A stretch of DNA of 64,000 nt. Origin: Odontocerum albicorne (Eukaryota > Arthropoda > Insecta > Trichoptera > Odontoceridae). The notes under the pieces were generated by a model. The model saw nothing but the letters and a program-made list of their open reading frames with translations. It was not told the DNA's origin and made no database searches. Below, piece by piece: positions 1 to 10,959 of this stretch; position 1 is the stretch's first letter; every line of letters begins with the position of its first letter. Made by a program: the position numbers and the translations under genes. Location: assembly GCA_949825065.1 (NCBI GenBank), contig OX463856.1, forward strand, positions 15,670,948 through 15,734,947. The letters run 5' to 3'.

Positions 1-5
1 CGTTG

Positions 6-120
6 TTATTTTATGTCTTATTACAAGACAGTACAATATCAAGATACAGCACCCTGTTAATAAATACATTATTAGACATTATTATTTTATGTTTTATTAC
101 AAGACAGTACAATGTCAAGA
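6..120. repeat. 39-bp direct repeat, two copies
   Basis: Positions 6-44 and 82-120 are the same 39-bp stretch at an offset of 76, with two differences by eye. The core read is TTACAAGACAGTACAAT. No coding potential is seen. It may be a local duplication or part of a larger repeat cut off by the window edge. Confidence 0.75.
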
Positions 121-644
121 AGTGAGAGCCGTCAAATAATAAAAATGTTTTAGTTATATTAATAATAAAAAATCCATTTATATAGCGACGTTTAGAGATC
201 AGACTCTCCTCAAGGGTGCTATGAAATATGGCATTATGAAATAATAACTAATAAACCCTAACTATGACAAGACCTTGTGTTGCATTAGAATATATGTGCA
301 AATAATTTAATAAAGTTTGATAATTAAATCATAGAAAATGTTAAAACTTGCCATTGAGTGTGAATTTGAGAAATTACCACAAGGTTACAAAGGTTTTTGA
401 CTTATGTTGTAGTAAATTTCAATAAGTCAGTTATCACATGTTCAATTTATGTGCCATTAATTCAATACAAAGCTAACGGCTGCCTTTTGCCAATTTAATT
501 TAACTGTGTTACAAGGCAGTAGTTAATATTAACAATTTAAATTATGGATTTGCATTCGTTTAGGCAAGGGTGAGTTCTGATTCGTAATAATTTATGATAT
601 TCAATTTGTATGCATTTGTTACGGTGTGTCTTCAAGAGTGATTT

Positions 645-702
645 TACGGCGGCTGTTATTTAACGGTTAGCATTCACTCTAAGCAAGCGGACGCCCCAGA
701 AT
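645..702 (+). repeat. Interspersed repeat, mate at 63704-63770
   Basis: This stretch resembles 63704-63770 on the same strand. Both hold a tract like TTCACYCTAARCAAGCGG preceded by an AACGGT element. The family is not recognised; it is probably an old dispersed repeat. Similarity was judged by eye only. Confidence 0.4.
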
Positions 703-750
703 CGATGTCTGAATAATTAAATCTAAGACAAGTTTTATTTTTACCTTTAC

Positions 751-812
751 CTCTGTGGCCTAGCTGGTTAGTGGTTTGACTTTTCACCTGGGGATTTCAG
801 TTTTGATTTCCA
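751..812 (+). mobile_element. tRNA-like SINE head, diverged
   Basis: The stretch begins CTCTGTGGCCTAGCTGG, which fits the A box of a tRNA-type promoter, and ends in a degraded B-box region (TTTTGATTTCC). The head is related to the better SINE copies listed here, but the shared 3' tail is missing. It may belong to the same subfamily as the head-only copies at 20988 and 51591. Confidence 0.4.
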
Positions 813-815
813 ATA

Positions 816-2158
816 AAACAAAGTTCAGTTTGATCTCACCACCACCCACGCTGTTATGGGGGACAAAATAAGTCCCCGTCTAGTACGATCTACGCAACAA
901 AATCGCAATCATCTTAACGTAGTGACAACAAAGGAACCGTCCAAAGAGACGCCTCCTCCGGTGGGGACACACCTGAATATGAAAAGAACAGTAGTGACGA
1001 TGGACTTAAAGTCCGACATCACGGGAGAAGGGGAATGACTCGCGGCGCAGTAAATATGCTAACAAAGTGGCTTAAGGCATGAAGTTCAAACATCCCAGCA
1101 AGTTTTCAGTACTTTCACAGAAAACTTCTAATGCAGCAAAATTATTCTTTGATGACACTAGATTAGAGTAGTCATTCGGTTCAAAGATGAACCGATGTTA
1201 GGTTGAGTGGAGTCCTCTTCGGATATGATAGACTCGATTATCATCGCTGTACCACAGAATATTCTCTACAGATTGATCTAGATGACTACGAAAATTGCAA
1301 CAGGATTAAGAGACAAGTAGGAAGCTAAATAGTTTGATATTAAAGCTCCCATAGTTAGAAAAAATCAGGGGTCCAATGGTTTAGATGTACTCATGGGGAG
1401 CCGAGGGGCACCGATAAAACACAATAACAAATTAATTAGTCCGGTTACAATATTCACACGTGATTATGCGTGTGCTGTTGCCTACTTACGTGCAGCGGTA
1501 GTATTCCGAACATGTATGAGGAAAAACTGAGATTCAAAGCTTTCTTCAGCGGTCTTTAAACCAAAGGTTCCAATAATGGGACTGAATACGTGATAGTGTT
1601 ACCACACTCTTCAATATATCAAAATTACCAATTCGGGTATGTTGAATGTTTTACCATTCGAATTATTGAATAAAAACCTTTTTTACAGTTGTCTGCGTGT
1701 CGTTACGATATAATGAGTGCATGTAGTTTGATCCTAAACATTCTTCATAAACAAGCGTGGGTAGCAAGTTCAAGTACAGATTGGTTTTTATAAAATATGA
1801 TGTTTTATATACATTATTAGCTTCTTTACATACATGTTGAATGTAATAAAAAAAATTAAACCCTTAGTCTAAATTATATTAAATCTGTAATGCACGTTTT
1901 TTATTTTTTTATGTTTTATAATAAATAGCTTTGTTTGTCCAATAATGGTATGAATCCCCACGACACGTGTTTCTACTTCATCGTGGAATTCTCAACTGAA
2001 AATAGCCTTGAGATAGGAGGATGAAATACGTCCCACGAAGATATATATAATAAAATGGAATAACAAAAAAATGTTTTAAAATATTCTAATACAAAGTTTC
2101 TCAAAGTTAGTGCCAAAACCTTTTATAAACATTTCTTTTTTGAAAGAAATAATACCTT
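816..2158. other. No recognisable gene
   Basis: AT-rich sequence. The 60-codon open frame at 856-1038 (+) lies in a locally GC-richer stretch but matches no family I recognise and has no coding context, so it is not called. Confidence 0.5.
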
Positions 2159-2358
2159 NNNNNNNNNNNNNNNNNNNNNNNNNNNNNNNNNNNNNNNNNN
2201 NNNNNNNNNNNNNNNNNNNNNNNNNNNNNNNNNNNNNNNNNNNNNNNNNNNNNNNNNNNNNNNNNNNNNNNNNNNNNNNNNNNNNNNNNNNNNNNNNNNN
2301 NNNNNNNNNNNNNNNNNNNNNNNNNNNNNNNNNNNNNNNNNNNNNNNNNNNNNNNNNN
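2159..2358. other. Assembly gap (200 N)
   Basis: Exactly 200 consecutive N, which looks like a fixed-size scaffold gap. It removes the 3' part of the SINE starting at 2359. Confidence 0.99.
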
Positions 2359-2464
2359 AAAACCAGACTAAAATCCTTTTTTTTTAATCTGGGTTCCAGC
2401 GGGATTTGAACCAGCAACCTCTGTGTTAGAATACATGCGTCTTACCAACTAGGTCACAGAGGTC
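2359..2464 (-). mobile_element. tRNA-derived SINE, cut by the gap
   Basis: Read on the minus strand it begins GACCTCTGTGACCTAGTTGG (A-box region) and contains a B-box-like GGTTCAAATCC, then the AACCCAGATT linker typical of this family. The remaining body and tail would lie in the N run. Confidence 0.8.
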
Positions 2465-2660
2465 TCCATATTATTATTAGTATTCGAATATAATGGGAGT
2501 CCTTTTAGTAAAAAATAGGTTGAAAGCATCGTGTTATATTAGGGTGTATACCTGTACAGTGTTCTGAATTCAACGCTAATTCCTAAGCTGAATATCCGAT
2601 TATAATTAGCAGATGTAATTTTGCGTTAGCGCAACAATACTGATTAGAGAAATTGTATTA

Positions 2661-2873
2661 TTGTATTACACTTACGACGTATACAGTACAACCTGGCGTG
2701 CTTATTTCCGATGTGACAATTGCTTCCGACCAACCGAAAACGATGTTAAAGAAGTCTTAAACGAAACCCAGACTAGAATTCAAATTTTTTAAATCTTTAC
2801 TACGAGTATAATGGAAATCAAAACTGCAATCCCCCAGTCACAAGACAGGTGCCGTATGAACTAGACGACGGAG
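2661..2873 (-). mobile_element. tRNA-derived SINE, near full length, diverged
   Basis: All three parts of the family are present in minus orientation: a degraded tRNA-like head at the right end (2825-2873), the central linker, and at the left the shared tail with GTACAACCTGGCG and the terminal TGTATTACACTT, as read on the plus strand. Length is about 213 bp. Confidence 0.75.
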
Positions 2874-2989
2874 ATTGTTAATTGAAGATTATTAGCTCAT
2901 CTTATTCCATAAGCGTTAGCTTTAATACACTCGAGGAAAAAATCATTTCATAAAAAGGAACTTTTGTTTAGAAAAGCAATATAAAAAAA

Positions 2990-3645
2990 AAACAGCATCT
3001 TTCCGATCATGGACTAGCGTTACACTCAAACAGAGATTGTTTATTGGCCTTGGTTACACTCAAACAGAGATTGTTTATTGGCCTTGGTTACACTCAAACA
3101 GAGATTGTTTATTGGCCTTGGTTACACTCAAACAGAGATTGTTTATTGGCCTTGGTTACACTCAAACAGAGATTGTTTATCGACCTTGGTTCATCATTCT
3201 TCTGTTTTTACGTCGTTCTTTACTTCTTATGCAGTGAGACTCAGGAATCAGTTACAAACCAATGTTAGACTCGCCCCGATTTTGGCATGCTTTATCAAGC
3301 GACTGAAAAACTCTAAATGTCAGTAGTATAGAGTTTAATTCCTGAAATTTGTCTTTCCTTTGCACCATCCCTTCTTTTTCCTTTGATTGGTGATATCTCA
3401 CTTTATATGAGAAAGAATGTTTGGATGATTGTCCGTCTTTGTGGGGTTTGTGATCGTATGCTCACGTATGTGTTTGTTCATGGATTTCGTGGGGGTGGAT
3501 AATAGTCATTTGAATATGTTTTGCGACCATATAACTTGCTTCATTTACTTTTTCTGGTTAGCTGGAAGAGATTGTCGTCTAGAAAAAAGCATGTCAGATT
3601 ATGTTTGCTATAAAAGTGTTAAGTAAATAAAAATTAAAAAATGTC
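2990..3645 (+). pseudogene. 5'-truncated non-LTR retrotransposon (tail-sharing LINE), copy 1
   Basis: This is the C-terminal end of a LINE reverse-transcriptase ORF plus its 3' untranslated region. One frame reads SDHGLALHSNRDCLLA, matching the same segment in the copy at 35215-35791 (SNHGLALRSNRYCLLA). Further on, a tract like RLRNQLQTN matches RLWNQLQTN there. The coding part is broken by a 34-bp tandem expansion. The 3' UTR (about 3330-3620) aligns along its whole length with the 35-kb copy and ends in the tail shared with the SINEs (GGTTAGCTGGAAGAGATTG) followed by an AAATAAA-rich end. Upstream RT domains are absent, so the copy is dead. Confidence 0.75.
3022..3191 (+). repeat. 34-bp tandem repeat, five copies, inside the LINE copy
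   Basis: Units start at 3022, 3056, 3090, 3124 and 3158. Each has the core ACTCAAACAGAGATTG and they are nearly identical; the last differs near its 3' end. The LINE copy at 35 kb has this segment once. Because 34 is not a multiple of three, the array cycles through all three frames and produces three overlapping artificial ORFs. Confidence 0.95.
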
Positions 3646-3739
3646 AATTAAGTTAAAAAAAAAATATATGCGTTTCAGAAATTGTAAGTTGGAATTTTAA
3701 AACCCCGTTTTTAGACAAAAATGCTAAGGAAGAAAGTTT

Positions 3740-4345
3740 GTCATAATCTTTTCACCAACATGTCATTTGGGGTACGCAGAAAGAATAGATTTTCGCTTGC
3801 CTTTCTTTCTTTCGCCTCTTTCCCGTCCATAACATCACATGCAAACTCTTTCTTAAAGGTATTGAACTCTTAATTCTGAGAATCGATTCATTCGGACTTT
3901 TTTTCCTAGATTTTTTCTGACTTTTTATACCTTTTATATAGTGCACCTTAAACAATTTATTTTTGTTAATCTTTCATAATTACTTCTTGCTACGTGTTCA
4001 AACCGTTTCAAAGGTCCTTTTTTATTTGAAGCACTATATCTTATTTTAATCCGCAATCTTTCCTTATGTCCTTATTTCTTATTCTATGATACATGCAGGT
4101 TCGAACTTAGTTTTTTTTTAAAAGGATTCCTGTCTGATTTTACCTTAAGGCCTCTTCTACATATTTTTTATTAGTTGGAAGATATTGCTATTAGGCAATA
4201 AAACCGCCAGGCTGTACTGTATACAACGAAAGTGTAATACAACATAATACTCGTACAACACATTGTTTGGCCACACATTCTACGCAATTCTACCGTTTTC
4301 AACATTTCGTCACTTTTTGACACCGTCAAAGTTTCACTATTGTAT
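3740..4345 (-). pseudogene. Non-LTR retrotransposon RT C-terminal relic, split by a SINE
   Basis: Minus-strand translation gives the typical C-terminal segment of RTE-like reverse transcriptases in order: NSETLTVSKSDEML (about 4300-4340), then NRIRNKDIRKDCGLK and KRFEHVARSNYERLTK (about 3965-4085), then SQKKSRKKSPNES (about 3880-3935), corresponding to the usual GRPRKS region. Several frameshifts and stops are needed to join these pieces, and a plus-strand SINE (4091-4240) sits between the first and second. The N-terminal endonuclease and catalytic RT core are missing. The element is ancient and inactive. Confidence 0.7.
4091..4240 (+). mobile_element. SINE, head-truncated, nested in an RT relic
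   Basis: Starts within the B-box region (GCAGGTTCGAACTTAG) and continues through the linker to a well-preserved tail: TTAGTTGGAAGATATTG, AACCGCCAGGCTGTACTG and AACGAAAGTGTAATAC. The A-box half is missing. It interrupts the RT relic at 3740-4345 and is therefore younger than it. Confidence 0.8.
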
Positions 4346-4740
4346 AATACAAATAATTATAATTATAACATTATTTTAGTAAAAGTACTAATATTGTTTA
4401 TGATATGAAGAAGAAAATACACACTAATATAGATTTCACATTATTTACAAGAAACAATTTAAATCAGATGATAACAAAAGCTATTTTTACGACCCGCCCC
4501 TACCCCCCACTACGTTAAGGAAAAGAAAAGAAACGTTACCAGGGGCATCACAAGTGCTTGTTCAGCCCTTACCTTCACATAATACAAGAAACACAAATAA
4601 AACATAGCTTTGGAGTATTTATTCAAAAAACACGCAAGTCTCACAAAAATACTACTTAAAAATAATATATTAAAGTTGGGAACTAGATTCTATTATGTAT
4701 AGTCAGTGTTGCTCCTTTTTGAAATGCTGCAGCCTGCGAT

Positions 4741-4945
4741 GACTTCCGTGGCTGCCTTGGTAAAACGCCTGTCTTTCGACCCGGAAGTTGAGGGTTCGAT
4801 TCCCGCTGAAAACCATATTATAAAAAATAAGGTTTTAAGTCTGATTTTCACTTTGAACCTTATAAACATCTTTCTGGTTAGTTGGGGGAAATAACGACAT
4901 GGCAATAATCCCTCAAGATTATATTGTACACAGAGAAAGTTATAC
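4741..4945 (+). mobile_element. tRNA-derived SINE, full length
   Basis: Head GACTTCCGTGGCTGCCTTGG (A-box position), a good B box in GAGGGTTCGATTCCCGC, the linker with a T/A-rich tract and AAGTCTGATTTTCACT, then the tail TTCTGGTTAGTTGGGGG ending near TATACGC. It is one of the clearer copies for defining the family structure. Confidence 0.85.
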
Positions 4946-5330
4946 GCTTGGGTGCTGTTATAGCTGTCAGACCTGTTTCTTTAATAATAGTTGGTTCGAA
5001 TTTCGAGTGAAAGCGCCCTTTACAAGAGTTTGCTCTGTAAATTACTTTATTCCAAAAATCGTGGAATAAAATTCAATTCCAATAATATTAATTAATAAAT
5101 GAATCCAAATTCAATAAAAGCAGCAAGTTCGACAATATTTTAAGTCTACTTCTAGTTTAGTTTTTTTAGAACTTCCTAAAGTTTCAGCTTTTAAAAATTT
5201 ACTTTTCCTAAAATTTAGATCTGCGATGACAGGTGAGTTAGTTTACAGATTACAATGGTGGTAAACAAACATTTACAAATAATTAAGACTCTATTAACTA
5301 AGATGGAAATTTATGTAATATATTATATAT
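4946..5330. other. No recognisable gene
   Basis: AT-rich sequence without a frame or repeat that I recognise. Confidence 0.5.
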
Positions 5331-5440
5331 AGTTAAGGCATTAACATTGTGGAGGTTTAAAGACATTGTCATTTGTTAAGTCAAACACTATTCTACAAGA
5401 AGGGAGATAAATAGTGTTTGATAAAACAAATTACAATATT
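5331..5440. repeat. Penelope-type terminal-repeat fragment with fold-back
   Basis: The left part (AGTTAAGGCATTAAC then TTTAAAGACATTGT) is the reverse complement of the outer end of the Penelope-type repeats at 23459-24135 and 37754-37976. The centre is an inverted repeat: CAAACACTATT against AATAGTGTTTG around a short loop. It appears to be a pair of outer ends joined by an internal deletion. Confidence 0.6.
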
Positions 5441-5579
5441 TTTTTAATAGTTTTAATATGTCAATAATAAAGACTTCAAATCTGAGTTTGAGTGCACTTG
5501 AGAAGAGTGTGATCTCTAAAAGACGCTATTTAAATAGTTATTATGTGAATCCATTATTGATATTTTCATCATACTATCG

Positions 5580-6060
5580 TGTGGCTTATGACTGAGCATT
5601 GTGAATCACGTGATAGCCTCCGGCGACTCCCCTCTATACATCCCTGCACTCCATGGCTCGAATGGCAATTGTCAAGGGCATTCCAATTATGTCTTTCATT
5701 TGGTCAACCCAACGCATTGGAACGTTCCTCTTATGCGTCGTCCTTCCACGTCTCCAGTAACCACAAACCTTGAATCCAATGCAATGAATCCAAAGAATCG
5801 GGTGACTCGTCGAAGGCATATTGTCAACAATCTGTCGATGATTCTCAGTTCTTCGAGAATGGAGGTATAAGTTCGTCTTGCTGTCCATGGAATTTGTAAC
5901 ATCCTTCTTCAGCACCACATTTCACATGCATCGATTCCACGTCTCTCGCTTGCTTTCAGAGTCCAAGTCTCCGCGCCATACATGAATATTGCCAAGACGA
6001 GAGACTTAACTAGGCACATTTTCGTCGTGATGGTGATAGTTGTGCTCTTCTATATATTTT
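5580..6060 (-). pseudogene. Non-LTR retrotransposon RT C-terminal relic
   Basis: Minus-strand translation reads KMCLVKSLVLAIFMYGAETW, then LKASERRGIDACEMWC, RRMLQIPWTARRTYTS, ILEELRIIDRLLTICLRR and VVTGDVEGRRIRG. This is the well-known end of an RTE-like endonuclease/reverse-transcriptase polyprotein, in the right order over about 140 residues. One in-frame stop replaces the W expected after EMWC, and at least one frameshift is needed between pieces. Endonuclease and catalytic palm are absent. Confidence 0.8.
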
Positions 6061-6154
6061 CCAGCTTAGACATTACATTTTTTACCATTCCAGTTCTTCT
6101 TTTCTACTCAATTCATTAATTTTCTATCATACGTTTTTCGAAAATGTCATAAAA

Positions 6155-6720
6155 ATACTAGAATTCGCTGGCTTGGCTACATTGCGTATTTCGGTCGGGG
6201 ATGTTATAAGATGATTCCAGACATTTTGATAGCTTCTTTTTTAAATATATTTTCTTCCATTTATCTTGAGATATATGTATATGTAATTTTGGAATTTATT
6301 TATATATGTACATACTATGTTGCTATCAATATACCTATATTTATGTGTTGTATTTAAATTGCATAGTCTAAAAGGTCTCTGTTGAGTGATTCCATGGGGT
6401 GTAGAAGAATAAGGAAATCAAGAGTGAGATAGGTAAATGCCATTGCAGTTCTTCTTTTTACCTCAGTTTAAAAATCTTCTATCATATTTATTTTCAAAAA
6501 TGCTATATAAATGTCTAGAATGAAGATAAAAGCTGGCTTGGGTACTTATATCGCATGGTCTAAAATGCTATAGAAATGTCTAGAATGAAGATAGACGCTG
6601 GCTTGGGTACTTACTCGTATATCGCATGATCTAAAATGTCTCTGTTTAATGATTCCATGGGGCGTAAAAGAATAAGAAAATCAAGGGTGAAATGGTTGGT
6701 TGACATTGCAGAAAGAATTA
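6155..6720 (+). pseudogene. RT C-terminal relic, tandemly rearranged
   Basis: RIRWLGYIAYFG at about 6160 matches the RWLGH(I/V)A motif near the end of RTE-like RTs. Related DNA recurs at about 6518 and 6580 (GCTGGCTTGGGTACTTA). A further segment, SMGRKRIRKSRVKWLVDIAE (about 6655-6715), corresponds to the usual GRPR.RW.DDIA motif, and its DNA also occurs once upstream at about 6375-6460. The region appears to be a decayed RT end duplicated in pieces, with no usable frame. Confidence 0.5.
6175..6355 (-). repeat. Interspersed repeat family R61, minus copy
   Basis: Read on the minus strand it follows the copies at 60830-61445: TTGATAGCAACATAGTATGT, then ATTCCAAAATTACAT, TATCTCAAGATAAAT, then GTCTGGAATCATCTT and AACATCCCCGACCGA. 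Family not recognised; no ORF. Confidence 0.6.
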
Positions 6721-6899
6721 TACTCAGACTGGTGATAAGTACATTCTTAATTCTCTTGTTTTTTTACTTATTTTGTTGGGAAATCTATGCTTACTTCAGA
6801 AGCTCTAAGCCGAAAACTCGAATTATAGGGCAAAAAACAATATGTCACCCAGCCACGTTCTTTAGTATTTCCGAATCACTTATTTGGATAACCATATGA

Positions 6900-7120
6900 A
6901 TGAAAAATGAATCCAAATAACACTTGACCCCACCGAAATGAAAACAATCTTTCCCAGTACCCGACTTGTTTTAGAAGAATTCTGTTTTTATTGTCAAGGG
7001 TTTATTAAAATTGCTTTACCTAAGTTAATATTAAGAATTTTGTAATGAAAATTTGTTTATTTGTTTAAAATACTTTAGAAATTCAGTTTAGTATGGCAAC
7101 TCCATTAAACATTATGTTTT
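6900..7120. other. No recognisable feature
   Basis: AT-rich filler between the RT relic and the 57-bp minisatellite. Confidence 0.5.
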
Positions 7121-7348
7121 GTGATGAACTAGCTACGTCATACACCTTACACACGTAGAATACCAGGTCTCAATTTTGTGATGAGCTAGCTACGTCATAC
7201 ACCTTACACATGTAGAATACCAGGTCTCAATTTTGTGATGAGCTAGCTGCGTCATACACCTTACACATGTAGAATATCAGGTCTCAATTTTGTGATGAGC
7301 TAGCTACGTCATACACCTTACACATGTAGAATACCAGGTCTCAATTTG
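7121..7348. repeat. 57-bp minisatellite, four copies
   Basis: Units start at 7121, 7178, 7235 and 7292 with the core GAGCTAGCTACGTCATACAC. Copies differ at only a few bases. The period is a multiple of three, but no long frame runs through the array. Confidence 0.95.
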
Positions 7349-7587
7349 CTTGTTGTGCTTAGCACATAGGTACGTTCTACAGGGTTTTTCTTTTTTGTCA
7401 ATTGATGGAATAAATATCAATACATATTTAGACACTCTTTTATAACTTGTTTGAAAGACTGCAAATTCATTAAATTTTTTGGACTCGCAGGGTGTGTTGA
7501 TCTCCAGATTTATCTGTCAAAAATTTCAAGGTCTGACACTCACTGCACATTGTTGACGTTATCTAAGCAATCATGCATATTTTCATT

Positions 7588-8304
7588 ATCTAAGGCAGCT
7601 GTCGGCAATCTATGGCACGCGTGCCACCAGGTGGCACGAATAAGATTTTTTTGGTGGCACCGCATAAAGATTGACAAATAATAAAATTCTTCATTATAGT
7701 GATGAAAATAATCTATTTAAAACATTCTAATGAAGATTTAGCGGGCCACTTATTTTTTTACAAATGAACGCGAGAGAACTGCCAGTATATTTGTCTCGCT
7801 CGAGCGTATTTATTTCCGCTTGACAATGTAAATAAGTGTGATTGAGTAAAAATATTAGTTCCAGAGGTTTTTTCTTTTTTTAATGACTACACTTCCGTCC
7901 GGATATGTCATTGATTTCGTATTTTTTTAAGAAATCGGAAACTGTTATAATCATATTTTGCATTGTGCGACGATTAGTTATGTGAAAGGAGTGTAGTGAG
8001 AGTTATTCCTTTCAACGATAGCTTGGTTTTTCTAGTTATATTACAAATTAAGGGAAATCTTTACGCTAAATATCTTATCTTTATCTTTTTAAATTAAATT
8101 TACGAAAAACTCGCATTGAACCATGTAAGTAATTAGTAATTAAATAAATATTCAATTACTTGAAGACGATTGTTTTTTTAAACCCCCCCCCCCCCCCCCC
8201 CATGAAAAAATTCTGTATCCGTCAGTGTCACGCGGAGTGCCCAATACTTAAAAAATTTAAAGTCGCACTCCAGTGCATATAGGTTGCCGATCGCTGGTCT
8301 AGGG
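7588..8304. mobile_element. hAT-type MITE with terminal inverted repeats and 8-bp target duplication
   Basis: The element proper is 7596-8296 (701 bp). Its left end CAGCTGTCGGCAATCT matches the reverse complement of its right end, CAGCGATCGGCAACCT, at 13 of 16 positions. The CAG start and GTCGGCAA core are typical of a widespread hAT non-autonomous group. Flanking octamers ATCTAAGG (7588) and GTCTAGGG (8297) agree at 6 of 8, as expected for an aged 8-bp duplication. The subterminal GGCACGCGTGCC is also typical. No transposase frame is seen. Confidence 0.8.
8183..8201. repeat. Homopolymer of 19 C
   Basis: An uninterrupted run of 19 cytosines inside the hAT-type MITE, preceded by a T/A tract. 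Its length in the assembly may be unreliable. Confidence 0.95.
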
Positions 8305-10955
8305 TAGACTATTGTCCATGTAGAAATTATACGTCAGTAGACTTGTTTAAAGGTCGAATCGTTTACAAAAATATTTCGTAAATACCAGTAATATGTATTT
8401 TTTGACTCTACTATAATCTAGTTTATAACATTAAAATACGGGATCGGGATACAAATAGTTTAATATACCCTTTGAAAATTTCAATCAATAATCTTAATTT
8501 ACAAACACTGGAAATATAATACAAACACATCTGAAGGTTTCTCTTAATATCTCAGTTACAAAGTCGTCTGAAAAGAGAAAAAAAAGATGCCGTCATTAAA
8601 GTATTCATGAGAAAAATTCCCCGTTTGACATTTGTATAAAAAAACCTCTGAAATAATTTCAAATCGTGAATGGCTTTTCAATCATTTCGAAAGGACTTAA
8701 AGGCAATTCTTCTATAAAATTTCTCTTTTCTCACCTGTCTCCCTCTCTTGTACATTTGTATAATTTTCATTCACGACGACGAATCATTTAATTGAATTCC
8801 ATCAATATATGCGTGTAAAAACCATATGTGTATATTTTCGAGGATTTTGGAAATTTACACCTCATTCAAATCCAAATCGAAATTAATTAAATTCGTTTAT
8901 AGAGCTTTTCCTTTTAAACATACTAAATGATATCCTCTTACTGACATTTTTACGTACCACTCAGTCCATGTAAAAATATACAAACGTCTGTTTCACTACA
9001 AAAATTATTGAGAAGGTTGGCATTTGCTCACAGTAATGAGCTAGAGCCAACCTTCTTTATAGAAGCAAAGCCTTGAAAGGTAGTGATAACAGGAAAATAT
9101 TCTTCTTTGTCATTGCTTCAATGCTGAGGAATGTGACTCATACTGAGACTGATTTAGGTAGCGCACATCCTTTTCCAGCCTTTTTGGCATTTCGCTCTTC
9201 GAAGAGCCTGTGGAAAAGGACGCCCATAGAACTCTTCATTTGGCCGCTCCAGTGTATAGGTATTTTACCTCTGCTCTTGTGAACATCTCCATTACTAGTG
9301 ACTATGAATCGATTCATGCCCTTTCAATGAGAAATGGGACTGAGAAATGAAAAAAAACAATTACGAAATCCTCTTCGCGATATTAAGCTTATCCAAAATA
9401 GAGGTCTTCAATCATCGTTACGTCCATAAAATGCCCAGCAATTATCCCACGTACCATATTTTGAAACAGTTTATCCTTGATCTTTCTCAGCTCTTTATTA
9501 TCCACGTTTCTGAGCTTTACAGGAATATAAAGAAAATCAGAATTTAACTGGAAGAATTTTCATTCCTCGAGAAAACTGTATGTTTCTCCAGAATGGTCCC
9601 AGACTGCGAATGTTTTAGCTCAATATGTTACTATTTATGAAAAATATATAATATTTGTTATTAAGGAATAACACCACTTTGTCACGGATCTTGGCTATTG
9701 AATTTATTAATACAGTACGGAACCGTCTCAAGGTGGGTAGCCCACACTGTACCATACCGGACGTTACTCTTGAAATTCATATATCATAGCCATGTGGAAA
9801 GAAAAGCACAGTTGCACAAAAACCAAAAAAAAAACATTAAAAAAGTAATTAAAAAACGACTCATTTATAGCTTAAATACAATCGGTTTAATATCGACCAC
9901 GTTACAAAATACTTAACTATAAAAAATAAAAAACGAAAAAAAAAAACAGGGAGAGAAAAGTTTCATGCTATGATCAAACTCAAACAAAATAAGAAATTAA
10001 GAGTATTTTGGATATATAATACGAGGAGAAAAATATGAGATCAACAGACATTGTAGGAGAAAATTGAGTTTAAAAGAAGTGCAGGAAAAATACACATCTG
10101 GTTTAGAGTTTCTGCCTTAGAGGTAAATATGGCCATGATGATCGCAAACCCACAAAGAAAATAGGAATTAAAAAAAAGGAGAAGTACTTAAGACATTTCT
10201 GAATCGTGAATCACTGAAATAAAATATAGCACGGTATAATAATAATCTATAGTATAAAGGTTTGAATAATATTATACATTAGGAAGTGTTTATCATTGGA
10301 CAACGCCTTTAATTTTCCACGTAGTACACCCGTTTTGCTGTAATTTTAAGACCTAGGCATATTTCATCCTTTTAAAAGATATCTTAATGGCAGTTAAATA
10401 TATTTTACTTCAATTTTAAATTCCCTTCAACTCGTTAATATTAATAATTCATTTAATACCAATGGCCTTTGTTCCTTGAAGTACAAAGCTTTGATGTTAA
10501 GAGAAAACTAGCGGAATTCAAGTTTAATATTTCCTTGTGATTCGTGATATTCCCATAATCGTTATCACAGAGCTTGTTTCGTTTGCTTTTTCCGCAATTT
10601 AAGATTTATCTTATTAATTTTAATTATTTTACTTTCGAGAAAAGTAATCAGTTTGAAATAACGTAAAAACCTTCATGTCCAAAGCAAAGGAAGACAGTTG
10701 TTAACTACCAAATGTTTTTCGAATCCGATTCGTTATGATACACAAAGAAAGCGGAACCACTTTTTCAACAGAAAAACATTTGACAATTTGTTTTAACATT
10801 ATATGTTTAAAAACATTGAATTTTTGTTTTATCAAACACTGCTTAAACGTGTATCTGGGCCAACTTATTTCCTTTGTAGGTGGCATATCGGAGGAAATAC
10901 CACGAAGGAAAAAAACTAGCATGGAGCTGATTTGGGCGTTTAAACAACATTTTCA
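8305..10955. other. No recognisable gene; one hairpin
   Basis: About 2.6 kb of AT-rich sequence with scattered short frames that match nothing I recognise. A dyad at 9169-9219 pairs CCTTTTCCAG with CTGTGGAAAAGG around CTCTTCGAAGAG. Nothing else stands out. Confidence 0.5.
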
Positions 10956-10959
10956 AAAG

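Noticed and set aside
2076..2417. Two opposite ORFs of about 100 codons
   Set aside because: They consist mainly of the 200-N gap and a SINE.
3037..3326. Three overlapping repetitive ORFs (65-82 codons)
   Set aside because: Products of the 34-bp tandem array read in three frames; not proteins.
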